Shown here one piece after another: positions 1 to 9,522 of a stretch of 64,000 bases of DNA. The notes under the pieces were generated by a model that ran no database searches, was not told the DNA's origin, and worked only from the letters and a program-made list of their open reading frames with translations. The translations under genes and the position numbers were made by a program. The stretch's first letter is position 1. Every line of letters begins with the position of its first letter. Location: positions 124,001 through 188,000 of the forward strand of contig NZ_FOVR01000009.1 of the NCBI RefSeq assembly GCF_900115225.1, in the 5' to 3' direction. Source of the DNA: Cohaesibacter marisflavi (GTDB taxonomy: Bacteria > Pseudomonadota > Alphaproteobacteria > Rhizobiales > Cohaesibacteraceae).

Positions 1-110
1 CCATCATTCTCACGGTTCTGGGCCTCAATCTTCTGGGCGATGGCCTGCGCGACATGCTCGACCCGAAAATCCGTTCAAGCCTCGACATTGGCGGGAGCAA
101 AGCATCATGA
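1..110 (+). CDS. Dipeptide-type ABC transporter inner-membrane permease, C-terminal end only
   Basis: The last 35 codons of a gene that begins before the window are open in frame from base 3 and end in TGA. The translated tail contains LNLLGDGLRDMLDPKIRSS, the typical end of DppC/OppC/YejE permeases: a last membrane helix, the loop LGDGLRD, then a short cytoplasmic tail. The stop overlaps the start of the next gene by four bases (ATGA), so the two are translationally coupled parts of one peptide-type ABC importer. The same tail motif is seen in the complete permease at 54436-55371. The substrate cannot be told from this fragment. Confidence 0.85.
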   Translation, partial: IILTVLGLNLLGDGLRDMLDPKIRSSLDIGGSKAS

Positions 111-1756
111 GCCTGCTCACGTTGGAAAATGTCAGCCTCACTATTGGTGACAAGCCAATATTGAAGGATATCTCCTTCTCGTTGGAGCGGGGCCAATGTC
201 TCGGGCTCGTGGGCGAATCCGGCTCTGGCAAGAGCCTGACAGCCCTCTCTATCATGCAGCTGCTGCCGCGCCAGAGCCAACTTACCGGCGCCATCCATCT
301 GGCAGAAACCAATCTGGCCCATCTCTCCGAGCGGCAGTTGTGCAATTGGCGTGGCAACCGCATGGGCATGATCTTTCAGGAGCCCATGACCGCGCTCAAT
401 CCGCTAAAAGCCATTGGCGCGCAGGTGGAAGAATGCATCCTCCAGCACAGCTCGGTCACCCGCCATGAAGCGCAGGAGCAGGCCAGAAGCCAGCTGCAAC
501 GCGTTGGCCTCAACCCCGAGCATGTCGGGCCGGATCGCTTCCCCCATCAGCTCTCGGGCGGCCAGCGCCAGCGCGTCGTCATTGCCATGGCCATCGCCAT
601 GAAACCGGACCTCATCATCGCCGATGAGCCGACCACAGCGCTCGACGTCACCTCACAGGCCGAAATCCTGCAATTGCTCAAGGCCCTCATGGCCGAAGAC
701 CATTCCGCCTTGATGCTCATCTCCCATGATCTCGCGGTGGTGGCTGAAATGGCCAACTCGATAGCCATCATGAAAAAGGGTGCCATCGTCGAACAAGGCC
801 CACTACCGGGATTGTTCGACACCCTCAGCCACCCCTATAGCAAACGCCTGTTCGAGGCTTCGACCCATCAGCCCGCGCGGCAAAAGCCTCCCATTTTCAG
901 CGATGACCCGAGCCTTGCGCAAACGGCCCCCGTGCTTTCCGCCAACGCCCTTTTGCGCACCTACCCCTTGCCGCGCCAGTTCCCCTATCTTGAACGCCGC
1001 AGCACGCGCGCCGTGGATGGCGTAGACCTGACGATCCACAAGGGCCAGAGCATCGGGCTCGTGGGCGAATCCGGCTGTGGCAAGTCCACCCTTGCCCGCA
1101 CCCTTCTCGGGCTGGAAGCTCCACAAAAAGGCGGCATTCGCGTCGGCCAACACGATCCCTATTCCGCCAACAAGACCGATCTGCAACAGGTGCGTCGGGA
1201 TATCCAGATCGTCTTTCAAGACCCGAACGGCTCCTTCAATCCGCGTCACAAGGTGGGACGATCCATTGCCGAACCGCTCTATCTGTTTCAGAAGGAAGTG
1301 AACCGCGACGAGCGCGACGAACGCATCGCCACCAGCCTCACGCAGGTGGGGCTAGCACCAGAAGACGCGGAAAAATTCCCCCATGAATTCTCCGGAGGCG
1401 AGCGCCAGCGCATCGCCATCGCCCGGGCGCTTATCACCCGTCCCCGCATCATCATCGCCGATGAGCCCGTCTCGGCCCTCGACGTCTCCATTCGCGCCCA
1501 GATTCTGGATCTTTTCACCGATTTGCGTGACCGGCTAGACCTTGCCTATCTGTTCATCAGTCACGATCTTTCCGTTGTCCGCTCGGTGACAGACGAAGTC
1601 ATGGTCATGTATCGCGGCAAGATCATCGAGCGCGGCCGCACCGAAACCATTTTCAACTCCCCCCAAGAGCCCTACACCCAAGCCCTCATCAACGCCGCCC
1701 CCGACCTGCACAAAACCATTGCACGGCGACGGGACGGGATAGAAGAGCCCACCTGA
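107..1756 (+). CDS. Peptide ABC transporter, fused double ATP-binding protein (DppD-DppF type)
   Basis: A 549-residue protein with two complete ABC ATPase domains in tandem. The first has Walker A GESGSGKS near residue 36, signature LSGGQRQR near 149 and Walker B IIADEPTTALD. The second has Walker A GESGCGKS near residue 320, signature FSGGERQR and Walker B IIADEPVSALD. Each half carries the oligopeptide-binding family extension after the nucleotide domain. This is the layout of YejF, GsiA and other one-chain ATPases of peptide/nickel-type importers, which power two permease subunits from the cytoplasm. It overlaps the upstream permease by four bases and is the last gene of that operon. A second protein of the same kind lies at 55371-57056. 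The substrate is unknown. Confidence 0.93.
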   Translation: MSLLTLENVSLTIGDKPILKDISFSLERGQCLGLVGESGSGKSLTALSIMQLLPRQSQLTGAIHLAETNLAHLSERQLCNWRGNRMGMIFQEPMTALNPLKAIGAQVEECILQHSSVTRHEAQEQARSQLQRVGLNPEHVGPDRFPHQLSGGQRQRVVIAMAIAMKPDLIIADEPTTALDVTSQAEILQLLKALMAEDHSALMLISHDLAVVAEMANSIAIMKKGAIVEQGPLPGLFDTLSHPYSKRLFEASTHQPARQKPPIFSDDPSLAQTAPVLSANALLRTYPLPRQFPYLERRSTRAVDGVDLTIHKGQSIGLVGESGCGKSTLARTLLGLEAPQKGGIRVGQHDPYSANKTDLQQVRRDIQIVFQDPNGSFNPRHKVGRSIAEPLYLFQKEVNRDERDERIATSLTQVGLAPEDAEKFPHEFSGGERQRIAIARALITRPRIIIADEPVSALDVSIRAQILDLFTDLRDRLDLAYLFISHDLSVVRSVTDEVMVMYRGKIIERGRTETIFNSPQEPYTQALINAAPDLHKTIARRRDGIEEPT

Positions 1757-1939
1757 GAACGCGCCATGTCAGCTTTGCGGACGAAGGATACATTGGGTGC
1801 AGTGCCGAAATTTCATGGCGTCGGTGCGCGCTTATGGCAAAGCGAGCGGGAGGCGGTCATCTACTGCGGATGAGAGATTTGTGATGCTTCAAGAGGAAGC
1901 TGACATTTAGGGAATTAAGCAAAATACCTATTTGGCAGT

Positions 1940-2326
1940 TCAGCGGCCATGAAGGCGTTCTAGCGTCCCCAGAATAGCGCACCTGCTTTTGCCTTTTCTT
2001 AGCATCTCGCGGGCCACATCAGCATCGCGCCCACCCTTTCGAATGATGCTGAAAACATCCGATTCATCGAGCGTGACAGGATGCGCTAGCCCACAAATTT
2101 GAAAAACCTGCTTACTGGAGTGTGCCGCCATATCGAAGGGCGCCGCCATATCGGAGTATGGCGCCACCCTTTTGGACTGCTCCGAAAAGCCTGGACCTTC
2201 ATAGGTTTTGCTCAGAGGTCTCTCCACTGTGACGGTGAGAATTGGTATGTTGAGAAGAATATAAATACTGAACATGAACATCGAGGCGATCAAGACGATA
2301 CGCAGCGTTCTTGAGAAAGCGGACAT
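1940..2326 (-). CDS. Small membrane-anchored protein of unknown function
   Basis: A 128-residue protein I do not recognise. Residues about 6-30 form one hydrophobic segment (RIVLIASMFMFSIYILL), so it is probably anchored in the inner membrane with the rest in the periplasm. The C-terminal half is basic and carries two Cys residues (one in FQICGLAH, one in SRCAILG). The ATG used here has an AAAGG sequence about nine bases upstream; a GTG three codons earlier is also possible. It reads in the same direction as the EF-hand protein gene but is separated from it by about 90 bases. It could be a small helical periplasmic domain protein; nothing stronger can be said. Confidence 0.5.
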   Translation of the reverse strand: MSAFSRTLRIVLIASMFMFSIYILLNIPILTVTVERPLSKTYEGPGFSEQSKRVAPYSDMAAPFDMAAHSSKQVFQICGLAHPVTLDESDVFSIIRKGGRDADVAREMLRKGKSRCAILGTLERLHGR

Positions 2327-2417
2327 TCGCAGCACCTTTTGAAATGAGTGTAAAGATTTGTTCTAATGACTTTTCGAGGAAGTTTACGTTTGTTTTCAGA
2401 ACAAGGAATAGCAGCGC

Positions 2418-3899
2418 CTATTGCAGACATCTGAAACCGTCGAGACACTTGCCCGTGGCAAGGTCATAGACCACGGCATGTCCCAGGTCGCCTGCGGGAA
2501 GAGGAACCCCTTTTTCCAAGAGAAACGTACCGCCAAAGGCTCCGTGCATGCCTGCAGGAAAATGCGCTATCGGTTTTTTAATGATGAAGTATTCGTCTTC
2601 TGTAACGCTAAGTGATCCTGCATCAAGCAATTGTATCAGCCCTGCAATGTTAGGGAGAATGTCGTAAACTGCCACTTTTCCTGATGCGATCACATCAGCC
2701 ACCTCGAATTGTTCCACCCCATATGGGTAGAAACCTCGAAATTTATTCTCAATTTTGCTGCGCGGATCTCTCTTTGAATAGTCGATGCCTAAGCGTTCTC
2801 TTTTAGCGCTCGTGCCCGATGGAAGCCCGATATTCTGAATAGAGCGGGCGGCAATTACCTTGTCAATAGCGTGGCCCAGCACCAGCGACAAACGACTTTC
2901 CGCCAGCAGGGCTCTTCCGGATTTCGGGTTGCCTATATAGGGTGGAGCACAGTTTTTTTGTGCTGTGAACTCGACTTGATTGGCCTTGAGGCCAACGATC
3001 CCCTGACGCTTACCATCCAGTTCAGAAACGACAAGCTTTTCAATCCTGCTCGTTTCGCCGGTAAATTTCAGAACAACTGATCCGCTAAAAGCACTTATGA
3101 TGAAAAGGGGCTTGTCGCCGGATTCAATATTGATACTTGCAGCGGTTGTTTCTTCTTCAAAGCCATTCACGGCAACCGACGAGAGAGCCTTGGAGGCAGA
3201 TCCGCTCAGGAAGATGATTTCCGCCTTTTCCGAGGGTTGCGGCAAAATGCAGGCCTGTTTTTTAGTTTCAACGGCAGCAGCTTTCGTCTTTGGCGTCTGG
3301 GCTGGTTTTTCAGCCGTTTCCGTTTCCTCTGTCGATGGACTTTGCTTTACCGGAACCTGATCTAATGCTTGCAGGATATCTTCAAACACCACCTTTCCAT
3401 CATGGTCAGCGTCAAAACGCATGAGGCGGTCTTGCCTTTTTTTCTTGTCCTTATGATGCTGCGCTGCATCAGAAGAATATCGATACAATTCCTCAAATGA
3501 GACCTTGCCGTCTCCATTGCCTGCCTCGTCAATCTTGGAAAGAGTGGCTTGTACACTCTTGAGCTTGCGCTCAGACATGAGAGCGGAAAGACTGGCGTAA
3601 TCCTTGCCGTCAATGACGCGATCCGAATTGAAATCATATGAAAGTATGTCAGCCGCAAAAAATGCGCGTGCCTTTGCCAAGCTCCATTGCTCTTCCCTAT
3701 CCAACATGCTTTGCGTAAACACGCCGTCAGAAGCTCGTCTTTTAAACTCATCGTTGAGACGGATTAAGAATTTATCACGTCCCTTGGCGATCTGCTTCAG
3801 TTCATATTTGCTAAAAATGGATGGCGCTTCAGAGGCGCTCGCATAGGGCGCATTTAACAGCATCAGGGAAGCAACAAGCGATAGCATTTTGGTTTTCAC
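2418..3899 (-). CDS. Secreted EF-hand calcium-binding protein with unknown C-terminal domain
   Basis: A 493-residue protein with an N-terminal signal peptide (MKTKMLSLVASLMLLNAPYA, cleavage probably after ASA). Three EF-hand-like loops follow: D89-D100 (DFNSDRVIDGKD), a loop from D124 (DEAGNGDGKVSFEE) and D153-D164 (DADHDGKVVFED), all with Asp/Asn/Gly at calcium-ligand positions. A Pro/Thr/Lys-rich linker at about 185-210 leads to a domain of about 280 residues that I cannot name. It contains four Cys and ends in GKCLDGFRCLQ. The GTG start has a strong GGAGGG ribosome site about six bases upstream. The role is probably periplasmic or extracellular calcium-dependent binding, with no visible enzyme motif. 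Confidence 0.75.
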   Translation of the reverse strand: MKTKMLSLVASLMLLNAPYASASEAPSIFSKYELKQIAKGRDKFLIRLNDEFKRRASDGVFTQSMLDREEQWSLAKARAFFAADILSYDFNSDRVIDGKDYASLSALMSERKLKSVQATLSKIDEAGNGDGKVSFEELYRYSSDAAQHHKDKKKRQDRLMRFDADHDGKVVFEDILQALDQVPVKQSPSTEETETAEKPAQTPKTKAAAVETKKQACILPQPSEKAEIIFLSGSASKALSSVAVNGFEEETTAASINIESGDKPLFIISAFSGSVVLKFTGETSRIEKLVVSELDGKRQGIVGLKANQVEFTAQKNCAPPYIGNPKSGRALLAESRLSLVLGHAIDKVIAARSIQNIGLPSGTSAKRERLGIDYSKRDPRSKIENKFRGFYPYGVEQFEVADVIASGKVAVYDILPNIAGLIQLLDAGSLSVTEDEYFIIKKPIAHFPAGMHGAFGGTFLLEKGVPLPAGDLGHAVVYDLATGKCLDGFRCLQ

Positions 3900-4190
3900 A
3901 ATACACCCTCCAGATTGAATATTGTCTTGATATATTCAAAAGGTTGAGAGTAAGAAAACACTGAATGCACACTGTCAGTAATTTTGCTTTTGGTAAGTAA
4001 ATTGTAAAAATGATGCATCTTCGTAAAGGCTTGCGATGCTTCAATCGAATGGCAGGAATGGGGAAGCATGCATTTGGGATGTAGCCTCTACAGGGTGTCC
4101 GGTATGGACTGCGGTTTCCGGGCAGCTCTTTCGAGCATGGGAACGTGCCACCATTTTCAATGTCGCGTTTGGGCTCCAACCTCCCCTCCC
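3900..4190. other. Intergenic region before the EF-hand gene
   Basis: About 290 bases between the pgi terminator and the start of the EF-hand gene. It should hold the minus-strand promoter of that gene; an AT-rich stretch at about 3915-4020 lies in the right place, but no clear -35/-10 pair stands out. Short open frames of 69 to 116 codons on either strand have no ribosome site or recognisable composition and look like chance. Confidence 0.4.
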
Positions 4191-4225
4191 AAAAAAAGCA
4201 AAACCCGCCGGATTGCTCCGACGGG
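4191..4225 (-). terminator. Rho-independent terminator of pgi
   Basis: Read on the minus strand, CCCGTCGGA, loop GCAA, TCCGGCGGG forms a nine-pair stem with one G-U pair, followed by TTTTGCTTTTTTT. It lies about 45 bases past the pgi stop. Confidence 0.88.
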
Positions 4226-4269
4226 CTGGATCGTTATTCCGCTAAAAGCGTTGTTGCACCATTTGGTGC

Positions 4270-5895
4270 TTATTTGGCGCGGTAGGCTTTGAGGCGATCG
4301 AGAATGGCTGGGTCACCTTCGCCGCGTTCGGCGGATTTAACGGCAGGAGCCAGCTTGTTGGCCAGTTCCTTGCCAAGCTCGACGCCCCACTGATCATAGC
4401 TGTTCACGCCCCAGACGACGCCCTGAACGAACACCTTGTGCTCATAAAGCGCGATCAGGCGACCGAGCATTTTCGGGGTCAGCTTGTCATAGAAGAGCAG
4501 CGAGGTCGGGCGGTTGCCCGGGAACACCTTGTGCGGCACGAGGGCTGCGACCTCTTCGGCGGATTTGCCCGAGGCTTCCAGCTGCGCCTTGGCTTCATCT
4601 GCCGTGCGGCCAAAGGCCAGCGCTTCGACCTGCGCAAAGCAGTTGGAGAGCAGCAATTCATGCTGATGCTGGTCCGCGTCCGTCGGCTTTGCAGCAACGA
4701 GGAATTCGCATGGGATGATATCATGGCCCTGATGCAGTTCCTGATAGAAGGCATGCTGACCGTTGGTGCCAGACTGGCCCCAGATCACCGGACCGGACGC
4801 GCGTAGGATATCGGAGCCATCGCGGCGCACGCGCTTGCCGTTGGATTCCATATCCAGCTGTTGCAGGAAGGCGGAGAAGAATTCCAGCCGCTGGTCATAA
4901 GGCAACACGGCAACCGATGGGCAGGCCCAGATATTGCGATACCACAGGCCAAGCGCGGCCAGCAGCATGGGCAGATTCTCGCGGAATGGCGCTGTTTCGA
5001 AATGCTCGTCCATGGAGCGGGCACCAGCGAGAAACTCCTCAAACCCTTCCGGCCCGATGGCGATCATCACAGGCAGACCGATGGCCGACCAGACCGAATA
5101 GCGGCCGCCGACCCAATCCCAGAATTCAAACATCCGCTCGGTGCTGATGCCAAAGCCTTCCACACCTTCCTTGTTGGTGGAAAGCGCTGCAAAGTGATCG
5201 CCCACAGCATCATCGCCCAGAGCCGCGACAAGCCATTCCTTGGCCGCACGGGCGTTGGTCATGGTTTCCTGCGTGGTGAAGGTTTTGGAGGCAACGAGGA
5301 ACAGGGTACGAGCGGGATCCAGCACCTTCAGCGTATCGCCCATATGCGCGCCATCCACGTTGGAGACGAAATGCACGCGTGGACCATCATGATAGGCAGC
5401 CAGACCAGCGGTCACCATATGCGGCCCAAGGTCAGAGCCCCCAATGCCGATATTGACCACATCGGTGAAGGGCTTGCCATCTTTGGCAGCGATGGACCCA
5501 TCACGCACGCCTTTGGCAAACGCATAGAGCCGTTCCTTGACGGCATTCACATCAGCCGCAATTGCCTGCCCATCAACCACCAGATCATCATCAACACTGC
5601 CGCGCAGAGCGATATGCAGCACAGAGCGCCCTTCAGTATTGTTGATGGCAACGCCAGATTTCATCTCGGCATAGCGTTCGGCCACACCGGATTGCAGCAT
5701 CAGATTTTCGAGCAGCATCAGGGTTTTGTCCTGGATGCGGTTGCGCGAATAGTCGAGCGTTAGACATCCGTCCATTTCTGCAGAAAAGCGTTCGAACCTG
5801 TCAGCCTCTTCAGCGAAGGCTGAGCGCAGGTTAAAATCAGACAATTCCTGACGATGGCGGACCAAATCGGACCAGACGACTTCCAGAGAGCTCAT
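4270..5895 (-). CDS. pgi: Glucose-6-phosphate isomerase
   Basis: Interconverts glucose 6-phosphate and fructose 6-phosphate in the cytoplasm. The 541-residue protein is collinear with the bacterial family. It carries the phosphosugar-binding region [13 protein letters not shown], the signature [27 protein letters not shown], and the catalytic-site segment [18 protein letters not shown]. The ATG start (MSSLE) has GGGG seven bases upstream; a TTG four codons earlier is possible but less likely. It is a single-gene unit with its own terminator and a 300-base divergent gap upstream. There are no glycolytic neighbours. Confidence 0.97.
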   Translation of the reverse strand: MSSLEVVWSDLVRHRQELSDFNLRSAFAEEADRFERFSAEMDGCLTLDYSRNRIQDKTLMLLENLMLQSGVAERYAEMKSGVAINNTEGRSVLHIALRGSVDDDLVVDGQAIAADVNAVKERLYAFAKGVRDGSIAAKDGKPFTDVVNIGIGGSDLGPHMVTAGLAAYHDGPRVHFVSNVDGAHMGDTLKVLDPARTLFLVASKTFTTQETMTNARAAKEWLVAALGDDAVGDHFAALSTNKEGVEGFGISTERMFEFWDWVGGRYSVWSAIGLPVMIAIGPEGFEEFLAGARSMDEHFETAPFRENLPMLLAALGLWYRNIWACPSVAVLPYDQRLEFFSAFLQQLDMESNGKRVRRDGSDILRASGPVIWGQSGTNGQHAFYQELHQGHDIIPCEFLVAAKPTDADQHQHELLLSNCFAQVEALAFGRTADEAKAQLEASGKSAEEVAALVPHKVFPGNRPTSLLFYDKLTPKMLGRLIALYEHKVFVQGVVWGVNSYDQWGVELGKELANKLAPAVKSAERGEGDPAILDRLKAYRAK

Positions 5896-6197
5896 TTTCA
5901 ACCCCAATCAATTGCTTTTGAAACTTTACAGACTTGTAGAACGAATATGTGACGAGTCATTTGAGTTCCATCAACAAATGAATTCAAGTGTGTAATTTTC
6001 CACGCCCGCCCTTTGACGGCCTTCAGAGGAAAAAAAGCGCCTTCGCTGCTAAAAAGCGTCAAAAAATAGCTGAATATGTCAAGCAGATTGTAGAAATTCA
6101 ACCTATGCAATTAATATGAAACAGTGAGCTGATTCGACCCCTCGAAGCCGCTCGCAAGGAAACAGGACAGGAAAAGCCGGATCGGCGGGAGAGTTTT
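5896..6197. promoter_or_regulatory. Divergent gap between pgi and the AsmA gene
   Basis: About 300 bases that must hold the promoters of both divergent genes. The only structure I see is an inverted repeat CATTTG-N11-CAAATG at 5958-5980, about 65 bases before the pgi start. No convincing -35/-10 boxes are visible. Confidence 0.35.
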
Positions 6198-9100
6198 GTG
6201 CGCAATATAGTCATTTCCATTGTTTCAGCGATCATTGTGGTTGTTCTGGCAATCCTTCTCCTACCCATGTTCCTTTCCACCGACTATCTCAAGGCGCAGG
6301 TGGTCAATCTAGTGAAAGACAAGACGGGCATGACGCTGGCCATTGGTGGCGATGTATCCCTGTCCTTCATCACCGGCGTTAAGCTCAACACCGAGAGCGT
6401 TTCGCTGGAAGATCAGGCGGGACAGCCGCTCTTCTCGGTGCGCGAACTGGATTTCGGGCTCGCCCTCTCTCCGCTATTGAGTGGCAAGGCAGACATCACC
6501 GGCATTACGTTGGATCGGCCGGTGGTGACCATTACGACGGGAGCGCCATCGCCCGCTGAAGGCCAACAGGGACAGACCAAGGCAGCCGATGGGGCTAGCG
6601 CCCAGACAGACACAGCGCCCGCCGCTTCGGGACAATCCGGCGAGATAGACCTTTCCGCCCTTAGCATCCGTCGCCTCAGCATCAATGACGCCCAGGTCGT
6701 TACCATCGATCAGGGTGGCCACGCACAAAACATCGTCTCCGGGCTTAACGCCACCGTGCGCATTCCCGATTTCAATGGTGTCTCCGAGATCGAGGCAACC
6801 CTGCCCTACAAGGGCCAATCCCTCTCCATTGCAGGAAAGCTGGCCAATACGGGACGCGCAATCAATGGCCAATCTTCGCGACTAGATCTCAACCTTGATA
6901 GCGAACTGATCAAGGCGACCATCGAGGGCAATCTTGCCTACAAGAACAACCAGATCTTCACGGCAAACTATGCCTCCAACATTGGTAATGTGAAGCAATT
7001 CATGAGCTGGTTAGGCCTGTCGCCAGACCTGCTGGATGTCAAGGCGGCGAGCGTCAAGGGCTCTGTGATCGCGAGAAAGAAAGAGATTCGCCTGCCCAGC
7101 CTGACCGTCTCGCTGGACAAGCAACAGCTGAACGCAGCAGCACGGCTTTTCATCGCCCCCAAAACGCAGCGCCCCGCCATTCGGCTGGCCGTGGATAGCT
7201 CTACCCTCAATATCGACACGCTTCTCAAGCCCGCAGCCGCAGCAAACGCGCAGGGCCAGGAAGCCACGTCTCAGGCGCAAGGCACCGCCGGCACACCGCC
7301 GGATCTGTCCATTCTCAACGACTTCAACGCCACGCTTGACTTCCGCTCTGGGCGCCTCACCTACAAGGGACAGTCGCTGCGCCAAGTCAAATTGCTGGCC
7401 CAGAACATCAATGGCAAACTTGGCATCAATCTCAAGTCCGCCAATCTGGCCAAGGGCAATGTGCGCGCCAAACTTTCGGGCGATGTCAACCAGCTTGTCT
7501 GGTCCGGCTCTCTGACAGCCAATGGGTTGGGGGTCAAGCAGATCGCAAAGCTGGTGGGGCAGACCAGCCCCTTGGCGGGCAAGCTTTCGGCCAATATCAA
7601 TTTCGCCGCACAGGGCCTGACCGTCGACGAAATCACCCAGAAGGGCAATCTGGCAGGCGAGATCACCCTTACAAACGGACAATATGCCAATCCGGCACTG
7701 CAACAGGCCGTACCAAAGCGCAAAACCGGTATGCTGCGCAAAATCTCCAGCCGCATCACCATCGCCAACCTCGATGATCCTATCGACATCAAGGGCAGCT
7801 TCAACTGGAATGGCGACACAATCCAATATAGCAGCACCATCGGCCTTGGCGAGTTGCTGTCCAATGCGCCGGTTCCTGCCAGCATTTCGGTTGAAGGCAA
7901 GCGCTTCGCCCTCGCCCTTGCGGGAAAGCTTGACCCTGCTAAAAGCAGCCTTTCAGGCAGCAAGCTGACCGTTGAAACCAAATCAAGCAAACAACTGCTG
8001 GCCTGGCTCGGGCGAGATGTCAACCGGGGCACACCGAACCTTCCGGTTTTCTTCTCCGGTCAGCTCGACCTTGGCGCCAACAAGAGCACGCTCAAAAATA
8101 TGACCCTGCGCATGGGCCAGACTAATGGCTCAGGCAACATCACCTATGTCGCGGGCACTATTCCAGCCATCTCGGGCTCGTTGGCCTTTGACAAACTGGA
8201 CGCGACCCCGTTCATGGGCGATGGCCAGCAGAGCGGGGGTGCGAAAAACAGGCAAGCGGCCAATCGACCAGCCACCCCGTCCGGCTGGGACAAAAGCCCC
8301 ATCGATTTCTCGGGCCTCAACAGCATCAAAGCCGATCTGGCCTTCTCGGCAAAATCCCTCGTTGCCCGCGACATCGTCATGGGGCCGGTGCAGCTCGCTG
8401 TGAAAATCGACAATGGCCAGCTCTCCACGGCACTGAACCAGATTTCGCTCTATCAGGGCAAAGGCAATGGACAGATCACGGTGGACGCACGGAGCAAACC
8501 GGCGAAACTGGCTGCCCAATTCGCCCTCTCGGGCATGAATATGCGCCCCTTCCTCACCGACACCATCGGCATGCGCAACTTGAGCGGCAAAGGCGGGGTC
8601 ACCCTCGATCTGACAGCACAAGGCGCAAGTCAGGCCGCCATCATCAGACAGCTCAATGGCACAAGCAAACTGGAAATGCGGGATGGACAGATCAATGGTA
8701 TCAACATTCCGCGTATGCTGCGCAGTCTGCGTGGCAATATTCTGGATGGCTGGGCCTCTGCCGATGCTCAAAGTACAGACTTCTCAGCCCTGACCGCCAG
8801 CTTCGTCTTCAAGAACGGCATTGCAAGCAACAATGACCTCAACATGCTCAGCCCGTTGTTGCGGCTGTCTGGTGCAGGCACCATCAACCTGCCACAGATG
8901 ACCATCAACTATAAGGCCATACCGAAGGTCATTGCCAAGCTCAAAGGGCAAGGCGGTCCGGTGGATGCGGATGGCATTCCCATCCCGATCATCATTGAAG
9001 GCAAGCTCAGCCAGCCGCGCATCTATCCCGATATTCCGGGCATTCTGGAAAACCCGCAAGCGATCCTCAAATCGCTTGAGCAGATGGGAGGAGCAGGTAA

Positions 9101-9305
9101 AGATGCCTCCAAGGCGATCCAAAAAATCGAAAAGAATGTCACCAAGGAGCTGCAAAAGCAGTCAGACAAGCTCGGCGTTGACCTGAACCAGATCTTGCAG
9201 CCACAAAAGGGCAATAATAATGGCAATAACAACGAGAGCCAGCAAAAGCCCAAGCTCGAAGAGCAACTCCTGCAAGGATTGACCAAGGGCCTGTTCGGCA
9301 ATTGA
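6198..9305 (+). CDS. AsmA-family protein (inner-membrane-anchored periplasmic protein)
   Basis: A 1035-residue protein with one N-terminal membrane helix (IVISIVSAIIVVVLAILLLP), after which the whole chain is predicted to lie in the periplasm. It has the AsmA N-terminal domain (FLSTDYLKAQVVNLVKDKTG) and the AsmA C-terminal region (SGAGTINLPQMTINYKAIPK, then IIIEGKLSQPRIYPDIPG). The tail is Asn/Gln-rich low complexity. AsmA-like proteins are repeat beta-groove proteins thought to help move phospholipids to, or keep order in, the outer membrane. It starts at GTG with GGCGGGAGAG just upstream. Two Ala/Gln-rich inserts (about 115-150 and 345-370) probably form flexible loops. It is a monocistronic gene with its own terminator. 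Confidence 0.92.
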   Translation: MRNIVISIVSAIIVVVLAILLLPMFLSTDYLKAQVVNLVKDKTGMTLAIGGDVSLSFITGVKLNTESVSLEDQAGQPLFSVRELDFGLALSPLLSGKADITGITLDRPVVTITTGAPSPAEGQQGQTKAADGASAQTDTAPAASGQSGEIDLSALSIRRLSINDAQVVTIDQGGHAQNIVSGLNATVRIPDFNGVSEIEATLPYKGQSLSIAGKLANTGRAINGQSSRLDLNLDSELIKATIEGNLAYKNNQIFTANYASNIGNVKQFMSWLGLSPDLLDVKAASVKGSVIARKKEIRLPSLTVSLDKQQLNAAARLFIAPKTQRPAIRLAVDSSTLNIDTLLKPAAAANAQGQEATSQAQGTAGTPPDLSILNDFNATLDFRSGRLTYKGQSLRQVKLLAQNINGKLGINLKSANLAKGNVRAKLSGDVNQLVWSGSLTANGLGVKQIAKLVGQTSPLAGKLSANINFAAQGLTVDEITQKGNLAGEITLTNGQYANPALQQAVPKRKTGMLRKISSRITIANLDDPIDIKGSFNWNGDTIQYSSTIGLGELLSNAPVPASISVEGKRFALALAGKLDPAKSSLSGSKLTVETKSSKQLLAWLGRDVNRGTPNLPVFFSGQLDLGANKSTLKNMTLRMGQTNGSGNITYVAGTIPAISGSLAFDKLDATPFMGDGQQSGGAKNRQAANRPATPSGWDKSPIDFSGLNSIKADLAFSAKSLVARDIVMGPVQLAVKIDNGQLSTALNQISLYQGKGNGQITVDARSKPAKLAAQFALSGMNMRPFLTDTIGMRNLSGKGGVTLDLTAQGASQAAIIRQLNGTSKLEMRDGQINGINIPRMLRSLRGNILDGWASADAQSTDFSALTASFVFKNGIASNNDLNMLSPLLRLSGAGTINLPQMTINYKAIPKVIAKLKGQGGPVDADGIPIPIIIEGKLSQPRIYPDIPGILENPQAILKSLEQMGGAGKDASKAIQKIEKNVTKELQKQSDKLGVDLNQILQPQKGNNNGNNNESQQKPKLEEQLLQGLTKGLFGN

Positions 9306-9325
9306 GCAAGCCGCATACCGACATC

Positions 9326-9354
9326 AAGGGTCGCCCATCGGCGGCCCTTTTTTT
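9326..9354 (+). terminator. Rho-independent terminator of the AsmA gene
   Basis: GGGTCGCC, loop CATC, GGCGGCCC (one G-T pair) followed by seven T, about 20 bases after the stop. Confidence 0.9.
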
Positions 9355-9382
9355 GTTGGAGACAGTCTCACTGCCAGACCAA

Positions 9383-9437
9383 TTGACAATTTGCACAAAG
9401 AGTTCTGACGATTTGCATTAATTCTGACAATTTTTAT
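9383..9437 (+). promoter_or_regulatory. Three direct repeats before the arginase gene
   Basis: Three copies of a T/CTGAC(A/G)ATTT(G/T)(C/T)A-type word occur at 9383-9396, 9404-9418 and 9423-9437, with starts 22 and 19 bases apart, that is about two helical turns. The third overlaps a possible -10 box (TATAAA at 9435-9440), with TTGCAT at 9413 as a possible -35. Tandem sites on one face of the helix suggest cooperative binding of a regulator of rocF. The regulator is unknown; Lrp-type proteins control arginase in some relatives. Confidence 0.45.
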
Positions 9438-9522
9438 AAAAGATAGCCTCTACCCGTTGATCAGCGAGTGCAGTTAAGTCCTCCCAAAAGACCAGCAAGC
9501 CGATCAAGGGAGCCATAGCACA

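Noticed and set aside
1766-1873. A 35-codon open frame after the first ATPase gene (begins MSALRTKDTLGAVPKFHG)
   Set aside because: No ribosome site, no recognisable relative and too short to judge; probably chance.
4861-5763. A 300-codon open frame on the strand opposite pgi
   Set aside because: It is the antisense shadow of pgi; its residues are biased to His/Gly/Arg as expected for the opposite strand of a GC-rich gene.
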